Of a stretch of 64,000 bases of DNA, positions 9,421 through 20,939 are shown piece after piece; the stretch's first letter is position 1; every line of letters begins with the position of its first letter. The position numbers and the translations under genes are program-made. The DNA is taken from the NCBI GenBank assembly GCA_037576195.1, contig CM075101.1, positions 26,970,001 to 27,034,000 on the forward strand, in the 5' to 3' direction. The notes beneath the pieces were generated by a model. The model was not told the DNA's origin. It saw nothing but the letters and a program-made list of their open reading frames with translations, and did not search any database. The DNA comes from Phytoseiulus persimilis (taxonomy: Eukaryota > Arthropoda > Arachnida > Mesostigmata > Phytoseiidae).

Positions 9421-11078
9421 CTGCTCTAGTGTTTCATACAGGGTCATATACCATTGAGTTTGTTCGGGAGCAAACATTTTTGAGCCACTTTAGCTCTCAG
9501 GGTTAAGACTTCCCATTCTTAGGGTTGGAATCGTCCACAAGCGCTACATGTTCCATTGTCTGACCTTCGAAGAGCTCCTCGAGATGTTCCGGTTGACAGG
9601 ATCAGCTTGGCAGAGGCTGAACTGGTACCGATAATAGCTTGAAATCAGCGAGCCGTCGACAACAAGGTCTCGGGGGTTGGTCCAATCCTGAAATTGGAGA
9701 CATTCAGCTCGAACTGCTGAGCAGACTCTACTGTGTCCTTCATTCGGATCGAATGTTCACAGGCGTAAAGCGACCCGACACAATGCCAAAGCCGGAATCC
9801 TAGGGACCACGTCAGCGGGGATGACAGAGTCAACGATTTCAGCTTTATGAATCCGGGGGCTGATGAAACTTCGGCCTCTTTTGTTTCATGCTGGCGTCGC
9901 CACCGCCTCACTCAGTCAGTATGCTGCCGGGTCGAATCATGCTCCACTCATGTGAACAGCCGTAGTGTAGCTCATCACTTGATGATGTATGCCGTCCCCC
10001 CGTCTGGCGCAGCGAATGTGACATGAAGGTTCCGACCGACCATTCGCGGGGGACATCACAAGAAGAATCAATCTGGGTCGAGGATGACCCACTCACTGCA
10101 CCAAACCCCGACAAAAAAGGGCCGCCTAGTGAAGGCAACGAACTCGATTGATCCACGGGTTTCGGATAGTTTCTGATGAGTCTTTAGCTCGAGCAATGAG
10201 CTGAATAGGTTCTAGTCTGCATTTCAGTAGCTCCATTCTCTTCAAGTTGAAAGTAGGGGAAACGTCGGCAGCGTCCCGGATACATCTAAAATGAGAGCCC
10301 GATGAAGCAGATAATTCGAATGCTCCATTTCCGTGATATCTCTCTCGAAATACTCGCCTCGGAACGTTCCATGCTCCAGTAGGGTATATCACAGCATGTT
10401 GAGCATATTTCCATCAGTGATGTTTGGCAATTTTTCATACGATCCAGGAAAATTACGAGCGCAGACAAGGAGACTGTGTCAAAATTCTACTCCAATGTTG
10501 GAACCGTCTGTCGTTCCGGTGTTCGTGTTGCCATGGTGAAACTCTGGGTGATTCTGTACATAGATGAACATCAGTCGGAAAAGAACGGAGTCTCCCATTT
10601 GTTTCCTTCCTAGAAGGTTTCAATCCACATGGAACCATCCAGAGAGTACAGACACGTATCGAGGAAGACGACAGGTGGAAGTCCTCGCTTCAGTTCCCGG
10701 GAAAGTTTCGTGGAATTCTCAGTGATTCACGCAACGGGATTCAGGCGCGGCGTATCCATGGGAGCCTATGTTCCCGATTTTTTGCTCCCGCCCTCAGAAG
10801 CACCACAGTAGTTCGAGGAGGTCGGTGATCTTGCGGGGCTTGCGTATGATTTTTCCGCCTGGTGAGAGGCTATCTGGGATTGTTTCACGGAAGAGTCAGG
10901 CTGTTTCGGAGATTCTGGGAAAAGACGATTAATCAAGAGGCAGAGGTTCGGAGACTCATCACGGAATCCCAGACGAATCGTTCGTTATCCATCACCAGCC
11001 CAAGCGGTGCCCGGCTTTGCCTCTCCACAAAAAAAGAGGGGCGTGCCCTGAAGAAACCCTTCAGACCCCTCCTGCTTC
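9421..11078. other. Gene-less stretch upstream of the first 12-Cys secreted gene
   Basis: Open frames of 60-90 codons occur on both strands but show no domain, splice logic or start context that would support a gene. Confidence 0.35.
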
Positions 11079-11086
11079 TATATAAA
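11079..11086 (+). promoter_or_regulatory. TATA box of the first 12-Cys secreted gene
   Basis: TATATAAA lies 54 bp upstream of the chosen ATG. An initiator-like TCAGTT follows at 11097-11102. The transcription start is probably between about 11097 and 11115. Confidence 0.75.
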
Positions 11087-11139
11087 CACGCAAACGTCAG
11101 TTGAACAACATTCAAGTTGAGAGTTCTTCCACGGTCATC

Positions 11140-12056
11140 ATGTTCAGAGCAGTCTTTCTTGCTGCGGGTGAGTTTCCCTGTTTGGAACAGGTCAAAACAT
11201 TAGTTTGCGAGCGAATCTCGAAGAGCATTGTGATTCTTCGTCCAAATGGAGAACCCTTGGTTACTCATGACAGTTATTATGTGCAGGTGTCGCGGTGCAT
11301 GCTTCCGCAGCGAAGTCTACCTGTGATGTCCACGCTTTCGATAGAGCAGCTGGAGACGTTCTGCTATATGGGAGTGGACCAATAGCTCCGAACAATTTCG
11401 CTCAACTCGACATCAAGTGTGCTAGTGAGAAAAAATCCTTGAAGTATGCCGAGGACTACGCCGATAATTGCGTCCACGGACTGGGCAAAGGCATGTTGAA
11501 GATTTTCATCGAAGGCGCAGGCAACGAAGTCAGTAAACATTGTACTGCCGGACCCATGAAGAACAAGTACATCCGTCTAGCGCCTTGCATTAACGCAAGA
11601 GCAGGCCGCGACATCTTCCAGTGCAATAACCTTCTAGCCGCCATCCTGGAAGGCACCACGGCCCACCCGAAGAAGAACCGGGTGCCTCTCAGCTGCTGGT
11701 GAGCGTCCCCCGGAACGACCATGAGCTTTACCTATTCTTAACCTCAAGAAACCATGCTCGTTGTTGCGGGTTCGAGATTAACATAGGATGATTTTTTTCT
11801 TTTTTGCAGCTACATGAACGAATACGTCAACTGTGTTGTGAAGCACGCCTCCAAATGCGGGAAAGAATCCACAGAATTCGCCCATGAGATCATCAACACG
11901 GTCGCTGGGGACCTCCTCGACACGGTGTGCACGAAGTTCAAGAAGGATTCCAAGGAATGCAAGGCACTTCCAAAAGTCATCCCGTCGTCGACGCCCAAGT
12001 ACAAGAGCTTACTTCCCCCACTCGCTGAGGTTCTGGACTCGCTGGGTTCCCAATGA
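11140..12056 (+). CDS. Secreted 12-cysteine protein, 27-kDa hemolymph protein/DUF19-like, paralog A
   Basis: Three exons, 11140-11167, 11287-11698 and 11810-12056, give 228 residues. All introns are GT-AG with phases 1 and 2. A hydrophobic N-terminus (residues 1 to about 20, ending VAVHASAAKS) looks like a signal peptide interrupted by intron 1. The mature part has 12 cysteines, including an adjacent Cys pair at the exon 2/3 junction followed by YMNEYVNCV. The Cys spacing and mostly helical composition resemble the arthropod 27-kDa hemolymph glycoprotein/DUF19-type secreted families. That assignment is by pattern only and no biochemical role can be stated. A poly(A) signal AATAAA lies at 12162-12167. 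It shares intron positions, phases and all 12 cysteines with the gene at 16512-17427, so the two are duplicates. The Met choice follows the TATA box and the 28-nt first coding exon shared by both. Confidence 0.85.
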
Positions 12057-12167
12057 GCCTGTCAACGCTTCTCCTTCATCAGAACGAGACGACAATGTAC
12101 AGAAGCTCATTCGCGAAATGGAAGCGCGGCTAGCCATGACTGTCACCATAGCTGCAATATAAATAAA

Positions 12168-12980
12168 AGGCGCAACGAACATGTTAAAGGAACCCTCTCG
12201 TTTCTGTCTTACGCTCACGGGCTGGCTGGTTATCCCCGCTGGGGTTTGGCCGCTAACATAGTCGACGAGGCTGAGGCTCCCAATCATGAGCTCTTGATCT
12301 GAGATGTTGTGGATGAACCCATGATCGCCAGGGTGCTCTTTTTCAGGTCATATCGTTTAACGCCCCCGAGAATATGAGCGATTCGCTAATCTATCACTAA
12401 TGGGTCATTTGTAGAGATGATAGGGCCCCTTAACGTATTCGAAGATCTAGTTGCTTTGAGTGAGTTCATTGAACCCCACAGGACTGGCTGATAGAAGAGA
12501 TGCTATTTCATATAATTTTTTCGAGAGTCCTCGATGCCCTCCGGAGCAGGGAGCCTGGGCGCTTGTCGGCCCAATCGTGTATCTTGTGTATTCTACATAT
12601 GCATTTGTGCCTACTTGGAAGTGAGTGTCACGCGCTCCACATACCTGTTCCGTGAGAACTAGAATGAACGACTTGATCGAAAGTTTCCCCTCGCACTTTG
12701 AAGCTAGTGCTGACCGACATTGGTTTTCCGGAGGATCTGAACCACCCACCAATATTGCGCCTCGGAGCCACACCAAACCTCCACGCTGTGAGACGACTCC
12801 GCTAAAGAGTCGAAGGCACAGCAGCTTTCGGTGACAGCCTGCGTTCTCCCCTCGGGCTGCGTGAGAATTTATAGTTCGGATCGAACTAATTCTGAGGAAA
12901 CAGCGGAGTTCGTAGGACTCAAGTTTGGATGACGGAGATGTTCCGCTGAACATCATCGTGGTTGCAGTTGACACTTGAAT
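12168..12980. other. Gene-less stretch
   Basis: No supported feature. A long minus-strand open frame crosses it, but that frame runs through the adjacent MITE and does not look protein-like (see rejected items). Confidence 0.35.
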
Positions 12981-13253
12981 TACCGTGTTTCTCAGACAAT
13001 AAGCCATCCCCCGAAAATAAGCCATACCTCGATTTTCGAGCATTTTGGTTACATAAGCCGTACCCCGAATATAGTTTGTGGCAAGGGTTTCGAGCACGCT
13101 GTTGTTGCAGGTTCGTAGTCGTCCCGTGTTCGATCGTGTGAATGAAATTCGCAATTCGGTCCATAAAAGCCATACCCCGAAAATAAGCCGTAGTCTAATT
13201 TTCGGACCCCAAGACCAGTATAAGCCATGGCTTATTCTCTGAGAAACGCGGTA
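12981..13253. mobile_element. TA-flanked MITE with AATAAGCC repeats
   Basis: The left end TACCGTGTTTCTCAGACAAT is matched by the inverted right end, which reads TACCGCGTTTCTCAGAGAAT on the other strand; the inverted repeat is about 26 bp with few mismatches. Counting the TA as host duplication, the element sits in a TA target. Internally the motif AATAAGCCATACCCC recurs several times in direct orientation near both ends. It has no coding capacity. The style matches widespread GAAAATAAG-type MITEs of the Tc1/mariner group; that link is inference. Confidence 0.75.
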
Positions 13254-16200
13254 TGCAGGAAATCGCCGCGGATCGGGAATAGAGAAGGGAAAATGCAATA
13301 ACTGATGATGGTTTCTTCTACGAATGTTTCCGACTAAATCTCCACCTCAAGCGGTCAGCCTGGAACTGTTTTCGCTCAACACTTTCCGTTAGTGCTTTTG
13401 ACGTGAAAACGTCGTTCCCTGTGGCTTTGGTGCACTCTGCTAGTACTTCGTCGATTTAGGTGACGAATTTTGAGGCTCCGATTCCTACTCAAACTTCGTT
13501 CGTGAGGGACCAAAAACGCTTTGATTGTTCTGAAAAGCTCACGAATTTGCGGGAAAAGCCCTCTTTCAATTCCGACATTCACTCGAGCAATTTCAGATGG
13601 AGCTCGAGACCAATTTGTGCACCCCCTCGGAAGCCTTGGAAACTACCATGAATGACCGTTTTTCTCGGTTGCCGAGAAATGCAGTGGAATCAATTGTGCA
13701 TGGAGCTGGACGCCCACATGAGCTTCTCTAGAACCGCCTCTTATTTCTCTGACAGGTTGTTTAATCTATAAGTTTCTACCGAGTCTGGAGGTCTCAAGAC
13801 GTTAATTCATATCGAACGAAATGGAAGAGAATGGATGAGTCGGGAAAAATAAAATCTGGAGGCCATCCGGATCACGAAGCTGAGCTGCTTGGGCATGAGA
13901 TCGATGAGCAGTGATTCTCAAACTCTTGGACCCCCGTTGGGGATATTCCAGTAGTCGCCGGACTGGAGCACCTCGTTGATGCTCCCATTGCGAGCAATGG
14001 TGGAGCATCGTATCTGCGATTGCCGCGAATAGAGTCCAGTGTCGACCTTCGTCGATTGTCGCTCCGAACGGGATGACTTGAGACCAGGTGGCGTTTTGCA
14101 GAATTGGTGACTGTCTCGGAACTGAACTAAGCTCTCAAGATGGAGAACTGCCTCCGAAATTTTGGAGCTCCCGACTGGTGCCATTCATTTCAGTCTTGAT
14201 ACACAGGAATACTCGGTGGAGCCAGCACTTTGAAGACCGAGGTTCTCGACGGATCCGCATGACCTCGATTAGTTCTGGTGCGTTCCGCGAAACCAGTGAT
14301 CACGGAAGCCAGCCTCCACTGGTTGCTCGCATTTGAACTGGGCACTCTCCTTGGGTCCAATTCGTCTGGCCTCAAGGTTTTCGGACTCGGAATGGCGGAG
14401 CTAAGCCAAGCCTTCCAGAACATTGAGTCTCCGAGGCACCCACCCCAGCAGAGTGTCAAGCTTTCTTCCAACTTCGAATCCGCACCGTTGATACGTTTCG
14501 CAAGCGAGTTCTTATCGGCTGAGGGCGCCGAGTTCCGAAAACTCAATGGCCTCTCTGTTAACTGCGGGCAACGTGAGCGAATCTCCCGTGTCAGGAAAGT
14601 TGAACGCCAGTCTGATCAACATGTCACCTCACGGGGGACGACCTCCGTGCTATGCAGTTCGATTGGTTGACTCTCCTGAAGATTCAGGAATCCGGTTGCA
14701 CTCGTTGCTGCGGATCCTGTGGTGGAACAGAGCCGGACATTCTGATGACAGTCGAGTTTTCAGAGCACCTGGAATCGGTCGGAATCCGGTTGCAAATGTC
14801 TTTCAGGGACCCAAATCGCAGTAAAGCACGAACGAGGAGATTCCGCTGCCACGCTCCGACTCAGCTCGTCGGTGGAACCAAGAATTTTTCATCTCCGTGA
14901 AGATTCGAATGAGCCCAAATCAGATACAGCTCTCTTTCCTCATCCGGCGTGGAACAGTGATGAAAGGCAAGGATTCGGTTCCCCGTAGAGGAGATCGTCC
15001 AACGCTTCGCCCGCATATTCACTTTCGAGCTTTTCCGGAATATTCGCCCAGGATTTAATGATGGTATCATACCGCACATCACATGGCACGACTCCAAATA
15101 CCGAAAAGTTGTCGCCCGACCGATTCCAGCTGTGCCGGCGCTATATATGCATTGCCGACTTGGGAAGAGATGAACTCTATGCGACACCGCTTCATGGACC
15201 AGTATATGTCCATTCAGAGGTCAATCTGTAAATCAAAGTGGCTCCAACCAGCTCCTGGAAAGCCCCCCCCCCCCACGTCCCTCAAGAAGCGATAGAGGCG
15301 CTCGCGAAGCACAGGGTCATTAATGGGCATTGCTTCCTATATATAGATTGCCTGGTGTTCCCCTTTCGCTAATCTAACCGATAGAGGAGCAACTTAATGT
15401 AATTCCATTTCTGCACTCGGGTTGATCTCCAATCGCTTCCGGAAACCTAACTGTTGGAATCTGGTATAGATTCAGCTCGCCACATGACAACAATCGACGC
15501 ATTTCTTTGATCTGTCTCGAAACGATCAAGAAGTGCTCCTGTCCTCGTCCATTTTCTTCGCGATCACTGCGCTCACCGGTTTTTGATTGATGTAGGAGCT
15601 CCCTCTCAGAATCGACCAACAGCGAACGGGGTCGAACCCGGTGAGTCGTGCATATCGACGGTGATTGGATTTAGGTTCGACTCGTTGCCCGCGTGAGTGT
15701 GACACGAATTCCCAATAGCGTCGTCAAACTGACGGGGCAGCTTGGACGCTAGTCAAAGAGCCACACCGGAGCCCTTCGTCAAATTGAGAGAAGTTCCAAT
15801 ATCAGATTAGTTTTTGCTGATCGTCAGGAGCTAAGTGCAAAGCTTCGCCGAGTCGGAAGTTCGTTTCTGTCGTTCTTCGGCGGCTTTCTCAGGGGGTAAT
15901 TCATGCGGCGGGACTCCATGTTCGAGGGCTCTTCCATACAGATGTTTCTTATATCTCAATGTGTACACATTCGTGATGCGCGGATTCATCAGTTGAATCC
16001 GCTCAAATGAGCGGTCCGTGGAAATCACAGAGAAGATGGTGATCGGCGATGATGCCACTGTGAGTTCCCATCCTCAATGCGAACCTCAACAGATCCAGAC
16101 ATCCCGAGATCTGCTTTCCACATCGACCCCTACCAAGTCCTAAGCGCTGACATGAGTCTCAAAGAGTACTGCCGAGCGGAGCGGCATATGGCTTGCCAAT

Positions 16201-16442
16201 CAAACCACTTCCTTTGTCGCACCGAAAGAACACGTGTATCCATGCCCTAAAATCCATTCTTTGAACTGCTCGCAGGCGTGAATTGGTATCGAGCCGAACC
16301 GAGGCGGCAGCGCAGATCCAATTAAACAAGTGATTTGTATGCGGTGTGGGCAGACTTGAAACGAAGTTTGGCCGCACCCCACATCGGAGCCATTCGTCGA
16401 AAGAAGTTGCGAATATCCTGTGCTGTTTCCGGTTATGCACTG
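13254..16442. other. Gene-poor stretch between the two 12-Cys genes
   Basis: No supported gene. A probable hAT end, CAGTGATTCTCAAACTCTTG, starts at about 13911, without an identifiable partner. A C run lies at about 15264-15276. Short internal repeats (GGAATCCGGTTGCA twice near 14690 and 14775) are present. The duplication that made the two paralogs does not visibly extend into this spacer. Confidence 0.35.
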
Positions 16443-16450
16443 TATAAAAG
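16443..16450 (+). promoter_or_regulatory. TATA box of the second 12-Cys secreted gene
   Basis: TATAAAAG lies 62 bp upstream of the ATG chosen for the gene at 16512. Transcription would start near 16470-16480. Confidence 0.75.
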
Positions 16451-16511
16451 GGGAGTTGACGGACCCAGAGAGACAGTGTTCGTTCTGGTGATCCTCGTCG
16501 ACAGGTTCGAA

Positions 16512-17427
16512 ATGCTTTGCCTCAATTTGTTGTTCGCCGGTAAGAGAGAACTTCCCAAATGCATCTCCGATACGTCTGCGACGTAACCGATTAGTGATGT
16601 CACCGATATTCTTCAGGTTCCCTCTTTGTTGCGGCCTCGTCATGCAGCATCGAGAGTTTCGATAGAGCTGCCGCGGACATCATTCTCTACGGGAACGCAG
16701 CCGTCATTCCAATTGACCGCGCTGGCCTTGAAGCGAAGTGTAGAAGCGAGAGAAGATCGCTCGGAGTCGTTCAGGACTACACCGACCGATGTGTCCGTGT
16801 CATGGGCAGGGGACTTTTGCAGGTGTTTATCGATGGCGCGGGCACAGAAGTCGACAAGCATTGCTACGATGGCCCCGCGCAGTGGAGATTCCTACGCCTC
16901 ATGCCGTGCATGAATCAGAGAGCCGGTGCAGGAATTCACCGATGTAATCGGGAACTCGCCAGTGTCATCCAAGGCACCCTCGCTGTTCCCGCCAGGTCCC
17001 GGATCCCTCAGAGCTGCTGGTAACTTTCCTCAAAATCGAGGGCATCGTTGATGGTCACTCGGGTCTGGGGTCAACGAATAAGCGGCGGAGAGCTGGCTCG
17101 TGTTGAGCTTCTAGTCCAGATGAAATATAATTTTCCATTAGCTCGCGCTCAAAGCATCAGCTCACTGATGTCTCTTCTGTTTGCAGCATCCTGAACGAGT
17201 ACGTGAACTGTGTTCTGAGGCACGCAGCGACATGCGGTCCCGAGACGAAAGACTTCGCGAGAGAGATGATAGAAAGCTATGCCGGAGATATCCTGGAAAC
17301 CGTGTGCGTCAAATACAAGCCCAATTCAAGGGAGTGTAGGAGTTTGCCGAAGGTACCTCCGGTAGCATCGCCGAAATACACCAGCTTCCTTGCCCCGCTC
17401 TCCGAAGTGCTGGACAAGCGTTCCTGA
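16512..17427 (+). CDS. Secreted 12-cysteine protein, 27-kDa hemolymph protein/DUF19-like, paralog B
   Basis: Three exons, 16512-16539, 16617-17019 and 17187-17427, give 223 residues. The signal peptide MLCLNLLFAGSLFVAASS is interrupted by intron 1 after 28 coding nt, exactly as in paralog A. All 12 mature cysteines align with A, including the adjacent Cys pair before ILNEYVNC. Shared blocks include FDRAA, IEGAG versus IDGAG, and the C-terminal SPKY motif. Divergence between the copies is substantial, so the duplication is not recent. A poly(A) signal AATAAA lies at 17490-17495. A secreted, disulfide-rich hemolymph-type role is likely from the family resemblance; the exact function is unknown. 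Confidence 0.85.
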
Positions 17428-17495
17428 ACACCGTCTAACAGGATATTTGTGATCATGCGCACTAGTATATTGTGGCTTCGTTTAGATACAATAAA

Positions 17496-19080
17496 TGTGA
17501 CTGTGATATATGGAGTGGTCCCGGAGACGATTCTCGGTGTCATTCCACAAACGATATAGGTTGGAGGTCAATGTCGCATGGATAACTTCATTACCGACTG
17601 ATTTCACATCTGATGAACATGTCGGAAAACCTCCAGCCTTCAAAGGGAACTCCGGAATCCTGAGTGCGTAATCACCATGTGGATTCAGACCCCCGGTGGT
17701 TGAATTTATTCCAAAAAAGGCGAAGAGGGTTGAGCCATATGATATTTAATTTCAACTGAGAATCTTGTTGGCACGTATAACTGATTGATTCTTCCCACTC
17801 CGGCGCCCCCCCCCCTGTGAGAAGCAGAGTCTTGCCGATGTCTTCGGTGAGATTCACTGGAGCGTCTACCGAACACTTGCCGCGTGCTGCAGTCTCCTCC
17901 GCTCAAAATCCATCTTGCTCACAGGAATTTCGAAGATCACTGCTTTAGTTACTTGACCTGGAATCTCTTAGAATGATGCGATCGCCACAAATCAGATTTG
18001 AGTGGTAAGAGTCTTAAACGAATGCGGAGCTTCATCTGGACAGGCTGTGGCGCTGTTGATGGATTCGGCCTGTCTCAATACATGAGAGGATATCTTCATC
18101 ATGCAGGCTCATTGCAGCTGGTCGTAACTCTCTGTGCCACGGAACGTGTTACTCAGTTGAATGGGAAGTTCCAGGTATCGCTATAAGACCTGAGACGGCT
18201 TTGAAATGCGGTTTCGTTTCACACTCTAGGGCGTTGGATATCTCTGAATGCTCCGGAGAGCAACTATTTCAGTTCAATTTGGTTCCTCCATTTACATCGG
18301 CAACCCAACCCTTGCCTCTTTAATCACCCTGATGCATTTTCCTGAGTGCCCATTGGTGACTCTCCGTTGGGAGCACCGCATTCTCCCGTAGCTTAACCGC
18401 TCGAAGGCACTCCATCGAAACAGAATCTACCCTCCAAGGAAACATGATCTGGATGGATCTGTCGGAGGTAGCGACCCGAATAGGTAGGGCTGCCGTTTTC
18501 GAATGCACGAATCGTGCATATCCTGACTCCGCTGAGTTTGCGACGGAGTGTTAGTCAGATGGACGCGCCAATTGCCGGCCTGCGCCTCGGGAGGACGCCC
18601 TCCGTTGTGGTTTCGCGCTGATTCGGTCAATGTCCACGAAATAAACGCAGTTTCCTTGTCTCAACTACCATCTCAAGCCCCGTTTCTCACTGCTGTTGTA
18701 TCACATGAGTTCAAATCGACGGCTCTGGGTTCTGAACGCGATATACTCCTATTTGCAGACATGTGGAATCGATTGTCATGACGAGTCTTTTTTTTTGCGG
18801 GACCAGGAATATAAATGCGTGATGCAGACCGAGCCACAGTCCCGCTCGGTACTGTGGAAATCGTATACCCACTGAAAACCGGGTGTCTCCCTAACCTTCA
18901 CTTTTCGGGTGAAGGTCCGCCACCCCTGGCAGGAACTGCGTTGGCATTACTTCCTTACCATGGGAGCGGGAGTCAGAATTCTCTGCTCGTTATAACTACT
19001 ATACGCCAGGCTACCTCCAATGTTGTCTGCCTGAAATGCCATGTGCGCATTTCACCAAACGTGTCGTGTCAAATGCTGTG
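17496..19080. other. Gene-poor stretch
   Basis: No supported gene. A C run lies at about 17805-17816. Open frames here are short and carry no known motif. Confidence 0.35.
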
Positions 19081-19446
19081 TCAGATGCCTGGGGCATTAA
19101 CGTCAAGCCTAGACTCCTCCTCTTCCCTCCCGCCCGTTTCCAGTGGGTTGTTCCGGCGTCTTGGCAAAAGAGCATCCCTTCCTAGCCGGAGAGTCCCTCC
19201 ATGAACCACTGCTCTTCGCCTTTCTTCTCGCCTTACATCTTCTCTCATAACGGCTTCGAAAAACCACATCACTGGCGTGAATTGTTCCTGACCTTGTATG
19301 CCCCACTCCCACATCTCCCTGACTGTTTCCCCCGTTATATCCCCTCTTGTGACCCCTCGGACCTCCGCCAACGCTGCACAACGGAGCACCGTATGATCAG
19401 CATCATCCGCGATGCCAGAGTCACAGAGGACGCAGACGTCTGACAA
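19081..19446 (-). mobile_element. LINE ORF2 C-terminal fragment with Cys-rich motif
   Basis: The minus-strand frame begins with CVLCDSGIADDADHTVLRCA, which matches the C-terminal zinc-knuckle-like block C-x2-C-x(n)-DDA-x-H-x4-C of jockey/R1-type LINE ORF2 proteins. The rest is a typical Trp/Arg/Glu-rich tail. No reverse-transcriptase catalytic box could be read upstream on this strand, so this is a short 5'-truncated remnant. Confidence 0.6.
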
Positions 19447-20639
19447 TTACCAATTTTGAGCTGCCCTGATAGCCATACGAGTCCTCTGGGTCCCGATAGC
19501 CAGGGGGGTCCACGCCGGGGCCGCGTACATTGCCGCCGACTCCGCAACCGGAGCCAGAAGGCGTCGCTACCCATTTGCACGCATGCCAGCTGTTATGACG
19601 AGTCTGAGTACTCCAAACGACCAGAATCATCATGCTCAAGTCTGGATAAGGATCAAACAGTGAACTGGTGGATTCTTTTCAAAATGTCTAGCATCATTAC
19701 ATGATCCTATATAAGATTCCGTTATGGTCGTGAACCGTCAAAAGCCCGATCGTGATCATCCAATGATCCTATCGCATTGGCAGACGATTGCCTCCATCAA
19801 TACTGCCATGAATCATCGTGATCAAGACAATATGCGTAACGACAAGTTCTTGGATTCTCGTTTCCAGATCATCGAATCTATATTGATGGTCGTTAGATCT
19901 AATGGTCTGGATAATGGCATTCATATATACATGGCATGTGACGAAGAGTAGGAGCCAATCATTTGGCGGATTATCTTGAGCGCCTCTCCAACATTTGGAG
20001 AACTCTAGTTCGCTCCAAAGATGGTCAGGCGTTTGATTCCGGATTCCGGTCCGCCTATTGAATCATGAACGACGTTACTGTCGCATTCCACATCCGCGGA
20101 ACGGACACTTGGGGCGCTCCGAAAATAATTACCTGCGTCTCAACAACTAGCGCAAAACTCATTCGCCAATGGTCCTCACAAATTTGAGAGGTCAATCCAT
20201 CTGGGACCTCTCAGAGCTACGAAGAGTGACTCTCTGGGTCTTGGGTTGTAGTCCTCTTCGTCACAGAAAAAGCGGTCTTCCGCTTCCTCATTTCGGACTA
20301 TCCCGTCGAACAAGGAAACATCGGGGGAAATCACGCGAAATTCATGAGTCTAGAAACACTGACACTTGTGAGTGTGGGCGCGAGGTTTGCGTGACGCCAG
20401 CTACCAGTGTCGGCCACGGCTGCCGTGACTGAAAGGCCCTGGAATCCCTTCAACGGCTCGAAATTTGCTCGTTCCCTTCGCAAGCTGTGGACCACTCACC
20501 AATCGGGATTCTCTTAGCACTCAAAATCGGAGTCTGCTTCGGCCCCCGCGATAGCGCGACCGTGACCCTTCATACATGGGGGAGCCATAACGAAAAAAAT
20601 CGACTCCGTAATATCGCCAAAATCATTCTTCAACAACTC
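19447..20639. other. Gene-less stretch with an AT-richer block
   Basis: About 19690-19970 is visibly AT-richer than its surroundings, with many GATC and TATAT words. No gene. A CECG motif near 20369-20380 hints at another LINE scrap but is too short to call. Confidence 0.3.
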
Positions 20640-20939
20640 TGATTCTTGCAGTTCCGATCGAGATATCTGCCGATGCTAGCATCCCGATTCTGGAGAGTGC
20701 TGCCAGCTGTTGTCCCTCATGGAACCCTGAAGCGCAGAGAAACACACCGTCGTTGTCATGTCAACTCGAGCCGATCAGACACCACGAGGACAAATTTTGC
20801 CCTTCAAACTCCCGAAAGAACAACCTTGGCGGTGGTCAATCACAACGGTTGTCCTGGTGGATCGAACTCTCTCAAATTCCTTGGCGGTGACCGAAAGAAA
20901 GCCTCACCACTTCCTGCCACCTTGAAACCGGCCAACTAA
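20640..20939 (+). mobile_element. Possible reverse-transcriptase scrap (LFLG-type block)
   Basis: One open frame reads TPERTTLAVVNHNGC and then NSLKFLGGDRKKASPLPATL. The order (PEKT-like, then a KFLG block followed by Asp-Arg-Lys) resembles the segment after the catalytic box of jockey-type LINEs. No FADD box was seen. This is a weak, pattern-based call. Confidence 0.3.

Noticed and set aside
12447..13298. 283-codon open frame on the minus strand, the longest in the window
   Set aside because: It runs straight through the TA-target MITE at 12981-13253, whose repeats happen to lack stops in that frame, and its translation has no motif or protein-like pattern.
15630..15690. GGTCGAACCC and GGTTCGACTC words resembling a tRNA T-arm
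   Set aside because: No matching acceptor stem, D-arm or anticodon arm could be folded around them.
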